Assembly: GCA_021399435.1 (NCBI GenBank)
Contig: JAJTUP010000006.1
Span: 1,736,001-1,800,000, forward strand
Reading direction: 5' to 3'
Source: Diaporthe sp. PMI_573
Lineage: Eukaryota; Ascomycota; Sordariomycetes; Diaporthales; Diaporthaceae
DNA: 64,000 nt
Part shown: positions 55,001 to 64,000 of the stretch, piece after piece
Layout of the letters: each line of letters starts with the position of its first letter
Numbering within the stretch: position 1 is the stretch's first letter
Made by a program: the position numbers and the translations under genes
The notes under the pieces: model-generated
Seen by the model: the letters and a program-made list of their open reading frames with translations, nothing else
Database searches by the model: none
What the model was told of the DNA's origin: nothing

Positions 55001-58000
55001 AGGTCAAGGCCTGCACGCTGCGGGGCATGCTGGACTTCGAGTTCGACGAGTCCAAGTCGATCCCCATCGACCAGGTCGAGCCCTGGACCGAGATTGTCCG
55101 CCGTTTCTGCACTGGCGCCATGTCGTACGGATCCATCTCCATGGAGTCCCACGCCACACTCGCGGTAGCAATGAATCGTCTCGGAGGGAAGTCTAATACT
55201 GGCGAGGGTGGAGAGGATCCTGAGCGTTCTCACATCGATGAGTATGGCGACACAAGGCGATCAGCTATCAAGCAGGTGGCCTCTGGTCGCTTTGGTGTCA
55301 CTTCTGCCTACTTGGCCGATTCGGACGAGCTCCAGATCAAGATGGCCCAAGGCGCGAAGCCAGGAGAGGGTGGTGAGTTGCCCGGCCATAAAGTCAGCAA
55401 GAGCATTGCAAGGACTCGTCACTCAACTCCGGGCGTCGGCCTCATCTCGCCGCCTCCTCACCACGATATTTACTCCATCGAGGATCTTAAACAGCTCATT
55501 TACGATCTCAAGTGCTCCAGCCCTCGCTCGCGAGTCTCTGTCAAGCTTGTCTCGGAGACTGGTGTCGGTATCGTTGCGGCTGGTGTGGCCAAGGCCAAGG
55601 CTGACCACATCCTGATCTCTGGCCACGATGGTGGCACTGGCGCTTCCCGATGGACCGGTATCAAGCATGCTGGTCTCCCTTGGGAGCTTGGTCTGGCTGA
55701 GACCCACCAGACGCTTGTCCTGAACGACCTGCGTGGCCGTGTTGTCGTCCAGACTGACGGCCAGCTGCGAACGGGACGAGATGTCGCCATCGCTTGCTTG
55801 CTCGGTGCCGAGGAATGGGGCTTCGCCACCACTCCTCTCATCGCGATGGGCTGCATTATGATGAGGTAAGCAGTTTTTTTGGATGCAATATTTACCCGTT
55901 GACAAAAATCTCGCCCTCCTCACCATGTTGGCATGGAGCTATATCATCGGTACTGCGATAGCTGACTCTGAACCTGTAGGAAATGCCACTTGAACACCTG
56001 CCCAGTTGGAATTGCCACCCAGGACCCGAAGCTGCGTGAGAAGTTCAAGGGAACCCCTGAGCACGTCATCAACTTCTTTTACTACGTGGCCAACGAGCTG
56101 CGAGCTATCATGGCCCAGCTCGGTTTCAGGACCATCAATGAGATGGTCGGCCACGTCGAGTGCTTGAAGGTTCGAGATGACCTGCGAACTCACAAGACTG
56201 AGAACCTGGACCTCGACCTTCTGCTCACCCCAGCGCACTCGCTGCGGAGCGGTGTCGCCACGTTCAATGTCAGGAAGCAGGACCACCGTCTTTATGTCCG
56301 CCTGGACAACAAGCTCATCTCCGAGGCTGAGCTCACGTTGGACAAGGGATTGCCGAGTCGAATCGAGTGCGATATAGTCAACACAGATCGTGCCATGGGC
56401 ACTTCGCTCTCCTACCAAATCTCCAAGCGCTATGGAGAGGCTGGTCTGCCGGTCGATACGGTCCATGTTTCCATCAAGGGATCCGCTGGGCAGTCCTTCG
56501 GCGCTTTCCTGGCCCCTGGTGTGACGCTCGAGTTGGAGGGTGACTCCAACGATTATGTCGGTAAGGGTCTCTCGGGTGGTCGCCTTGTCATTTACCCACC
56601 TCGCTCCGCCGTGTTCAAGGCGGAAGAGAACGTTCTGATTGGTAACACGTGCCTGTACGGCGCTACTGCTGGCCACTGTTACTTCCGCGGTGTTGCTGCT
56701 GAGCGATTCGCCGTGCGAAACTCCGGTGCCCATGCCGTCGTCGAGGGTGTTGGTGACCACGGTTGCGAGTACATGACCGGTGGCCGCGTTGTTGTCCTTG
56801 GCAGCACAGGCCGCAACTTCGCAGCTGGTATGTCAGGTGGTATTGCCTACGTGCTGGACAAGGACCACGACTTCCTTTCCAAGCTCAACACGGAGATGGT
56901 GGAGGCTTCAGGTGTCGACGATCCCACTGAGATCGCCTTCCTCCGGGGTATGATCGAGGATCACCACCACTACACCGGTTCCGAGCTCGCTGCTCGTGTC
57001 CTGGTTGACTTCAACCGAGTTCTGCCCCGGTTCATCAAGGTTCTTCCAGTCGACTACAAGCGAGTTCTCATGGAAGATGCCGCCAAAGCGGCAGAGGCCA
57101 AGAAGGCTGAGCTCAACCTGCCCGTCATCCCGGGTAAGAAGGAAGAGAAAGCCAAGGCTGCTCCTCTCCAGGATATGGAGGAGGCCATGGGAGACAGCAA
57201 GGCCGAGTCTAGGCGCGCACTTGTCCTCGACAAGACCAAGGGCTTCATGAAGTACCACCGTCGTGCGGAGAAGTATCGCGACGTCAAGACCCGCACCAAG
57301 GACTGGGCCGAGCTTTCCTCTCGACTTGACGAGGACGAGCTCAAGTATCAATCTGCTCGTTGCATGGACTGTGGTGTTCCCTTCTGCCAGTCCGACACCG
57401 GTTGTCCCATCTCGAACATCATTCCTAAGTGGAACGAGCTCGTTTTCCAGTAAGCAGCTTCTCGATACAATTTTAACCCCTTCAAGAAGCAAGTTCTGCC
57501 AAATGTGGCCAGTGCCTCAAAGAACTTCTCACACTGCTGGTTTTGAGACAGGCTATGGCCACATTGTGACCCTTTCCTCGCCCAATTTGTTTGAAACTAC
57601 TCCCTTGGTCCTTTGATAGCTGACTCTGAATGCTGCAGAAACCAGTGGCAAGATGCTCTCAACCGCCTTCTCATGACCAACAACTTCCCAGAATTCACAG
57701 GCCGTGTCTGCCCGGCTCCTTGCGAGGGTGCGTGTGTCCTCGGCATCAATGAGGACCCCGTTGGCATCAAGTCTATCGAATGTGCCATCATCGACCGCGG
57801 TTTCGAGATGGGCTGGATGGTACCTCGTCCTCCCCAGGTCCGCACTGGCAAGAAAATTGCCATTGTCGGCTCTGGCCCTGCCGGTCTTGCCGCTGCCGAC
57901 CAGCTCAACAGGGCTGGTCACCTGGTCACTGTCTACGAGCGTGCCGACAGGCTTGGTGGTCTGCTGATGTACGGTATCCCCAACATGAAGCTTGACAAGC

Positions 58001-59009
58001 GCATCGTCAAGCGAAGGACCGACTTCATGGCTGCTGAAGGCGTCCAGTTCAAGACGGGCGTCAGCGTTGGCGAGGAGCTGACGTTGAATGACCTGCGCGG
58101 CAAGAACAATGCCGTTGTCATCGCAACCGGCGCGACAGTGGGACGAGATCTGCCTATTGAAGGACGTAGCCTCAACGGCATCCATTTCGCTATGGAGTTC
58201 TTGCACAAGAACACCAAGTCCCTTCTCGACTCCGAGCTGGCTGATGGCAGTTACATCTCAGCCAAGGGCAAGCACGTTGTCGTCATTGGCGGTGGTGACA
58301 CAGGCAATGATTGTATCGGCACCTCTGTCCGTCACGGCGCCAAATCTGTCGTCAACTTTGAGCTCCTGCCTCAGCCACCCGAGGCCCGTGCTCGTGACAA
58401 CCCTTGGCCACAGTGGCCTCGCATCTACCGCGTCGACTACGGTCACAGCGAGGTGCGACAGCACACCGGCAAGGACCCTCGTGAGTACTGCATCAAGTCT
58501 TCCAAGTTTGTCAGCGATGGCAACGGAAACGTCAAGGGCATCGAGACGGCGCGTGTTGAGTGGAGCAAGGACGATGCCGGGAAGTGGGTCCTCAAGGACG
58601 TCGAGGGCAGCGAGGAGTTCTTCCCTGCCGACCTTGTACTCCTGGCTATGGGCTTCCTTGGTCCCGAGCAACGTGCGATTGGAGACGAGGTCGAGAAGGA
58701 CGCTCGCACCAACGTCAAGACGCCAGCGGGCAAGTACTCGACAAATATCGAGGGCGTGTTCGCTGCTGGTGATTGCCGACGTGGGCAGTCCCTCATTGTC
58801 TGGTAAGTCCTCAGAACTGTGACAATTTCTCATGCACACTTTTTCACTAACATTCATGCAGGGGTATCAACGAGGGTCGCCAGGCAGCTCGCGAGGTTGA
58901 TCTGTACCTGGAGCACGCCACCAACCTCCCGGTCACTGGTGGTATCGTGAAGCACTCAGCACACGAGATACTCAGCTCGGTCCAGGCCACTGCCCCCGTC
59001 GCTGCTTAG
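52072..59009 (+). CDS. GLT1: NADH-dependent glutamate synthase (GOGAT)
   Basis: Converts glutamine plus 2-oxoglutarate to two glutamates with NADH; with glutamine synthetase it assimilates ammonium. Eight exons (52072-52196, 52255-52308, 52369-52409, 52465-53136, 53189-55865, 55980-57449, 57639-58802, 58862-59009) encode 2116 residues, the usual length for the fungal single-chain enzyme. The class-II amidotransferase nucleophile is Cys54 in [11 protein letters not shown], reached only after splicing. The FMN/2-oxoglutarate domain contains [13 protein letters not shown] and the GGTGASRW loop. The 3Fe-4S cysteines are [14 protein letters not shown] (Cys-x5-Cys-x4-Cys), and their codons are split by intron 5. 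The GXGXG beta-helix region follows. The beta-like part carries the 4Fe-4S motifs [10 protein letters not shown] and CPAPCEGAC, an FAD site [15 protein letters not shown] and an NADPH/NADH-type site [12 protein letters not shown]. Introns 5 and 6 share sequence with each other. Confidence 0.96.
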
Positions 59010-59480
59010 AAGACTCTGACCACCACACACCCTCTAACGATTGTACGAAAGACATCTTATGTACTAGTAATCACGACCATGTACGCACACGAATGAGGTT
59101 ATGGCTGGGCAGGGGAAAAGCAGGCAGCAAGCACAGCGGGGAAAAGAATACCGGGCCGGACAGGAGCAAGCTTTCATTATCGGAAGGGGTATGAGCGAAT
59201 GTTTCCCCTTCGTCTTGCTATTTGATACCACCTGGTGCACAATGATATCATCATTTTGGACGGTCATTTGCTGTTGATGTTGGACCGGATTTAAACATGG
59301 CCTGTTCACATCTGTGTTTTCTTGTTTTCTTCTTGCCTTCTCTGTTGATATCTGTTCTTGGCGTCTACTTGTATGTAACCTTGTTTCGCCTCTATTTTGA
59401 ATAAAAGTAATGAAACCCAGCCCCATGTCGTCCACAGAAAAGGACACTCGCTCGGGTGTCTGCCACGCGACCACAGCATC
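59010..59480. other. 3' region of GLT1
   Basis: Short stretch with the GLT1 3' untranslated region. Base composition drops towards AT from about 59.2 kb. No gene seen. Confidence 0.55.
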
Positions 59481-59716
59481 CATGTAGTAAACCACCTGGG
59501 CAGTGCTCACGCCCAACGTCCTATAGGATAATGAACTAAAGAATAAGTTCCAACAGGATAACCTCTCGTGGGATAACCTCTCGTGGGATAAGCTCATATA
59601 GGATAATAATCTACGGGAATGCCTCCTATGGAATAACCTCCTATAGGACAACCTCCTGTGGCAAAATGTGCTAAACTTTTTCGGATGACCTCTTGTGGAA
59701 TCACCTCCCATAGGAT
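59481..59716 (+). repeat. Dispersed repeat: conserved left flank plus TCCTATRGGA minisatellite array
   Basis: Bases 59481-59518 align with the left flank of the element at 33491. From 59519 there are about 12 units of 15-17 bp, for example GTCCTATAGGATAATG, CCTCTCGTGGGATAA (twice) and CCTCCTATAGGACAA. The palindrome TCCTATAGGA is perfect in the first unit and again near 59639. Confidence 0.8.
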
Positions 59717-60108
59717 CCAGGTAAACAAGTCACATGCTTTGCAACAAGGACTTTTTGAGCATGTGGCTGTGTTATGGTAACAGTATAGGTGATATATATC
59801 TCTACCTAGATAGGTAGTCATGAGCAGGGTACGTGGAAAGTATGTAGGCGTCACTCATAACCTTGCCGATCGCCAAATGCCAACCGCGAACAGTGATGTG
59901 ATCAACGCGTATCCCGCCCTACCTTGGTAACCCAAGCTGTATGTTGATGGAAACTGGAGTTCGATATGTGCGAAGCACTACTAGTAGTTAAGTAAAGAGG
60001 AGTCTTTGTATCATGGTCTCATTTTACAGGGGCTACATAGGGGTCGGGGCGATCAGAGTTGCGCGAGACGGTGTCCTCGCTGCCTGGTCACCATATATAT
60101 TTAGGTAA
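59717..60108. other. Gap between the repeat array and the interrupted ORF
   Basis: About 390 bases with no recognised feature; AT-richer than the core region. Confidence 0.5.
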
Positions 60109-61170
60109 CTAGCATTCCCATTTTGCAGCCTTCAAGAAAGAGGCGTCATGTAAACTTTTCCAAGATTTGCAGTGATAAGCTACAGGCTGAAGCGTTATCT
60201 GGACTGCCTTGTTGGGTCCATGCTGTAAAACAGCCTGGATCTTATCCTCGATAGAATCAAATGTAATGGGTGCACTGAGACCACAATCTTTACTATCCAT
60301 GCCCGTTAGAAACATACAGACAGGAGTATTCCCTATCTCAGAAGGGCCGGTTTCACCCCAGGCTTCTGTGCAGAGAATAATTCCCAGGGACTTAAAGAGC
60401 GCTGGGACTGAGTAGTATGTGTTATTCGGCCTGGTGTTTCAGGAAGGTCCCGGCCTTCCCATGAAATGATCCTTTCCTCCTGTCAAATGCTCTTCAAGCC
60501 CCTTAACTATATCCTTTTTAGCTGTTTGAAGGTAGCTGACAATGTCTTTGTTAATCTTAACAATGCCATCAATCAGCAATGCAGACGGCCTTGTATTACA
60601 ACATTCTAAGTCCATTGGGACTATAATCTTTGTAATAAACTGGCCAAAGTCAATATTGCTGTAGTAGGGATAGAACCACTTATTATAAAGATAGCAGCAT
60701 AGAGACTTTTGTAAGCAGTGATGTACTTTGCTAATGGTGTGATGTTCCCCTAGCCGTGAGCTTGTAAGTATATATAATGGTACAGACTTGTTAGAAAGCT
60801 GGGAAAAGTCGTGGAGATAAGAGGTATAGTTCTGCAATGTCCCTGCTCGTCGAAAGCGTGCTTTCTTATCAAGACAAGGGCCCTGTGTCTTTGAGCTCCA
60901 GCAGAAGACATAATAGTCGAAGCCAAACTTGATATGCCCGCGGTGCTCCATATCCCGTTCTCCACGCAGGTAATGGAGCACTTCCTCTTTGGACATTTTG
61001 TGGTTCTTGAGCTTGCGCTTACGCTCTTCCTCTATCTCTTTAAATCCGGTGCGTAGTTGGATGTCAAAGGTTTTGTTAGGGAAGAGGTCAGGGTACCAAG
61101 TATAGCATCGTGATCGAAAGTCGTTCCACCTCGACCTTAGCAGCTCAGAATGAGAGCGCTCTTTTTCCAT
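60109..61170 (-). pseudogene. Uncharacterised ORF interrupted by one in-frame TGA
   Basis: On the minus strand the first in-frame ATG is at 61170 (MEKERSHSELLRSRWNDFR); the frame is open further upstream to 61443 without another ATG. It runs to a TGA at 60439-60441, then continues in the same frame for another 109 codons to a stop at 60109-60111. The whole would be about 353 residues. It is rich in aromatic residues and lysine (GFDYYVFCWSSKTQGPC, YNKWFYPYYSNIDFG) and I do not recognise the family. Codon use is AT-richer than in the core genes. The single stop fits a CGA to TGA transition as in RIP, or a sequencing error. An intron hiding it would have to keep the frame, and I found no good donor/acceptor pair. 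A functional 243-residue protein ending at 60439 is the alternative. Confidence 0.5.
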
Positions 61171-61443
61171 TTTGCCTTTCAGCCCTATTGAGCGGATGGA
61201 ACAACCGATATGTCCAGAGAGAAGTGAGCTTCGAGGACTGCTGTACGCCTTTCCGGTCCTCAAGAATTTGGGTTCAACTGTCGAAGTGGTCTCTGCAGGT
61301 TTACTTGGCGAGGGCTTCGTTGGGAGCTTGTTCTTGTGGTTTCTTCGGAGAATCTTTGGGAATGGTGTGAAGATATGGATTTGAAGGGATGGGGCTGTCA
61401 ACCAGCACTGCAGCTGTGAATTGTCACATTTTATAGAGGCCAC

Positions 61444-61918
61444 ATTGCTTTTCGCCGAATAAATGATTGCCGGACTGACTCTGACTCTAAAGAGCTGGGG
61501 CAGATTAGTGCTAGGCTAGTGGTGTTGACGGTTCTAGTCTACCGCCGCTGAAGATACCCTAGGGTAGTCTTGCTAGCTGCATCTGTGCAAGCTATTACAA
61601 GGCTGTCTATGTTTTCTTTTTTTTAGCCATATACTATATTGTTATTTGCAATCTACTCTTGTTGGCATTGTATGTTATTGATATGATATCATTGAACGCT
61701 GCGTATTGAGCGTTTTCCACTGTATGGAGGGACCGCCTACACTTTATGGAGTATGTATGTGAATTCAAGACGAAACTAGTTACCCTAGGTCGTCGGCACG
61801 ATATGGACGTAGTTTTCTAGCATCGTCGTGGCTTTATTGACTGGGTCACTCGCTCACAGACTATCCAGAGACACTAAGATCCAGAGTGATAGTCTGCACG
61901 GCTGAAGTCCGTCGCTAG
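61444..61918. other. AT-rich gap
   Basis: No gene seen; contains short A/T runs near 61616-61626 and AT-rich sequence. Confidence 0.5.
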
Positions 61919-62216
61919 TCATCGAGTCCTTCGGTCCGATTGCTTATCATCTCCGTCCACTCCATTTTCACGACCGATTTCAACGTCTTCCAGCCTGGCG
62001 CAAAGGTCCACCTCGGCACACTCTGGTCCAGCATCTGTCATGATCTCCTCATGACGGAACCCACAAGCATCACCATTGAAACATTCTCCCTGTTTCCAAT
62101 CAATGCATACCGGACGCTCGAGGATCCCACCGACACCCTCGTGGGAAAGGTGTATAAATCGCCCTTGAAGCATTTTCCCTGGGCCTAGTACTTGCACACA
62201 ACCTTTCGCGTCGGGG
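61919..62216 (-). pseudogene. CCCH zinc-finger gene fragment (possible terminal exon)
   Basis: On the minus strand a frame of 98 codons ends at 61919-61921. It contains one CCCH zinc finger, VCIDWKQGECFNGDACGFRHEE (Cys-x7-Cys-x5-Cys-x3-His), a type that usually binds RNA, followed by an acidic tail. The 5' side has a good intron end: CTAAC branch site, then AAG at 62217-62219. This suggests it is the last exon of a gene whose earlier exons I cannot identify in the decayed DNA upstream. It may be a live small gene, a fragment or chance. Confidence 0.35.
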
Positions 62217-62601
62217 CTTTGCCATTGTTAGTCTGATGCGGGGGAGGATCTGGTATCTTAGCGACTGTGGTCAAGACGTCTGGGACCGGGAGAGTGCTCC
62301 GCACACTGCACGACATGTGGCAAGAGCGGACATCATATGCTGGTGCATAGTGGTGGAACTACTGAAACATCTGTTCTAAAGCAGCAATTATTGAGCAGCA
62401 TGAATATTGGAATAAAAAAAAAAAACTTAGGAAGACAACCCTCCAGGACCATATTTAATAGGAAAAGAAAATGGAGACTCGAAGGGAACTTGCTTGTGGA
62501 AGTGCAAGGTGTTATATATCACTGTTGAACAGCATCATGAAGGGAGTTGCCACACACTTAGTCTTACGGATTAAACCCTTCCAAAGTTTGGGTCCCAAAC
62601 A

Positions 62602-62950
62602 AAGTCTCCTAGACCAGGAACTCTACCACATCTGGCGCTCCCGCGACAACCGCAAAGGCCGACACGCGCTCGCCCTGACCCCCCTAGAAGAGCCATCATC
62701 ATCAACCCGGCCCGCCACACCACCACCCACAACAGCCACCAACACCCCCCGCGCCACCCTCGAGGGAATCTCCCGCATGTTCCTCCGCTTCCCCATCTGG
62801 GACGTCTCCTACGACGTAGCGGCGATCTGCACCCTCGGCTCCGCAGTGTGGGTCCGGTTGGGGCTGGTCATCGCCCTCCGTCCTTGTTCATTGGGCGCTC
62901 AAGGCATCACAGGCGCCACTTTCATGGCGCCCGCTTGGTCTCCTACGCGA
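62602..62950 (+). pseudogene. Fragment of a fungal integral membrane protein gene in a GC-rich island
   Basis: A GC-rich segment surrounded by AT-rich DNA encodes ELYHIWRSRDNRKGRHALAL, a Pro/Thr-rich linker, and RMFLRFPIWDVSYDVAAICT followed by LGSAVWV. The last part resembles, from memory, uncharacterised fungal multi-helix membrane proteins that continue with several more helices. Here the similarity stops within a few residues and the frame ends near 62953. It looks like a truncated 5' part of a gene. Confidence 0.4.
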
Positions 62951-63369
62951 TGAGCAAGCATGGTCGCCAAAAGGATTCGTGAAGGGTGCAATCCTACTGT
63001 AACTACGCAGGCGTCAAGGCACCAGTATCACAGACGCATACTCATGGTACTGGGTCAGTTGGGCTTTGAGCAATGGCACCTAATTGAGACGGTCCTCACG
63101 TCGAAATGGCAAGGGCACAAGCTGACTTTGAGGAATTGTTGATTTACAACTCTGAAGGTTAGTGCCTTCAGCAGTGTGTGTGTGTACGGCAGGGTCGCAG
63201 TAGAGTGCCTGGAGACGAGTTGGGACGATTGAGAGTGGTTCGGACAACTTTGCATTGAATTTGAGTGGGCTTCTGTCAGCCCTCCTCACAGTCCCTCCGA
63301 CATCGTCTCACCCGCGGGCACGCGTGGGTTGGCTCTGGTGCGCAGATAGGGAGGCCGGAAAATTCGGCC

Positions 63370-64000
63370 CTCGGACCCACTATCTTTGGCTTTAAAAAGC
63401 CAGCCAACCCTAACCCTGACAGTAACCAAACTAAATACAGATAAACTTCAGAAATCAGGCTATCTAATGAGCTAAGTTACATGCTTTTTGGGTAAGAAAT
63501 AAGGGTAATGCAGAGGTACGAAGTTAGGGTCTTAAAACAGCCCAAAAAATCGACTCACGGCCACCAAACTTATCTGCCGGCGTGCACGCCCCATGGGCAC
63601 TTAGAGGAAATCCAGTGCCAAGTCTAGGGTAACTCCCTACGTGCAGCGCCTACACAAGCGTTTCCGTTTAACAACAACTAGAGATGCCTAGCTAAAAGAA
63701 AGGAAAGGGCAGCAAAGCTGCGAAATGAGAAGTTTATTATTAGGGGCCTATACAAGGCGTATTAGCCTAACCCCTTATAGTTAGTTAAAAACCTCTATTT
63801 TAAAGTAGAAAAAGGACTTATAGGCTATTAGCTTCAACTAATATAATATATTAGTATATTTACAAACCTCTATTTAAGTATATTAAGGTGACTAACGGCT
63901 GTAATTATAGTAAACGGGGGCTATAGTGATATGTAATACTATAATTAAGTAACCTCTAAATACAAGCTGCCTTTACTATTTAACTTGTACCTTTGTTGTC
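63370..64000. other. Strongly AT-rich, TpA-rich end of window (probable RIP-mutated DNA)
   Basis: Composition changes sharply to A/T, with dense TA dinucleotides (TATAATATATTAGTATATTTA-like runs near 63840-63860) and no open frame of useful length. This is what repeat-induced point mutation leaves in transposon copies of Pezizomycotina. I cannot identify the original element. The block continues beyond the window. Confidence 0.6.

Noticed and set aside
63400..63420. Telomere-like CCCTAACCCT near the window end
   Set aside because: Only about two copies of the TTAGGG complement; too short to call an interstitial or terminal telomere repeat.

Overview
The window is nuclear DNA of a filamentous ascomycete (Pezizomycotina, most likely a Sordariomycete). 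Evidence: short introns (about 50-260 nt) with GT..AG borders and CTRAC branch sites, a GC-rich core, a VeA regulator, an Mga2/Spt23-type membrane transcription factor, an opsin-related protein of the Hsp30/YRO2 group, a single-chain NADH glutamate synthase, and decayed DNA whose transition mutations look like repeat-induced point mutation (RIP). Exon structures below were built by hand from splice signals, reading frame and family conservation.

Layout. 1-5.2 kb: 3' end of the tRNA deaminase subunit gene TAD3 at the edge, an RNase H1 gene with two hybrid-binding domains, then a broken Na+/H+ antiporter (NHA1-type) pseudogene whose 5' side abuts a short repeat array. 5.2-8.8 kb: no gene seen. 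8.8-13.1 kb: MGA2/SPT23 homologue. 14.3-16.6 kb (minus): long disordered protein of unknown function. 17.7-19.4 kb (minus): veA, with about 5.7 kb of gene-free upstream DNA. 25.7-27.8 kb (minus): PTR2 peptide transporter. 30.6-31.9 kb (minus): opsin-related protein lacking the retinal lysine. 34.3-37.5 kb (minus): ARM-repeat protein Vid28/Gid5. 39.8-47.0 kb is a compact housekeeping block: PHO80-like cyclin, EMC10, histone chaperone CHZ1, SNARE BET1 (all plus) and APC15 (minus, convergent to BET1). 52.1-59.0 kb: GLT1, eight exons, 2116 residues. 59.5-64 kb: accessory, decaying DNA with a repeat array, an ORF interrupted by one in-frame TGA, gene fragments and a strongly AT-rich, TpA-rich right end.

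The genes are not an operon or a biosynthetic cluster. They are ordinary core functions: tRNA editing, RNA:DNA hybrid removal, lipid/hypoxia signalling, development (VeA), peptide uptake, protein degradation (GID and APC/C), phosphate signalling, ER membrane insertion, chromatin, ER-Golgi traffic and ammonium assimilation. They are separated by long gene-free stretches carrying dispersed repeats. The least explained element is a family of degenerate 15-17 bp tandem repeats built on the near-palindrome TCCTATRGGA. It occurs at five separate places, and at least two copies share conserved flanking sequence. No CRISPR array, operon or bacterial-type element is present.
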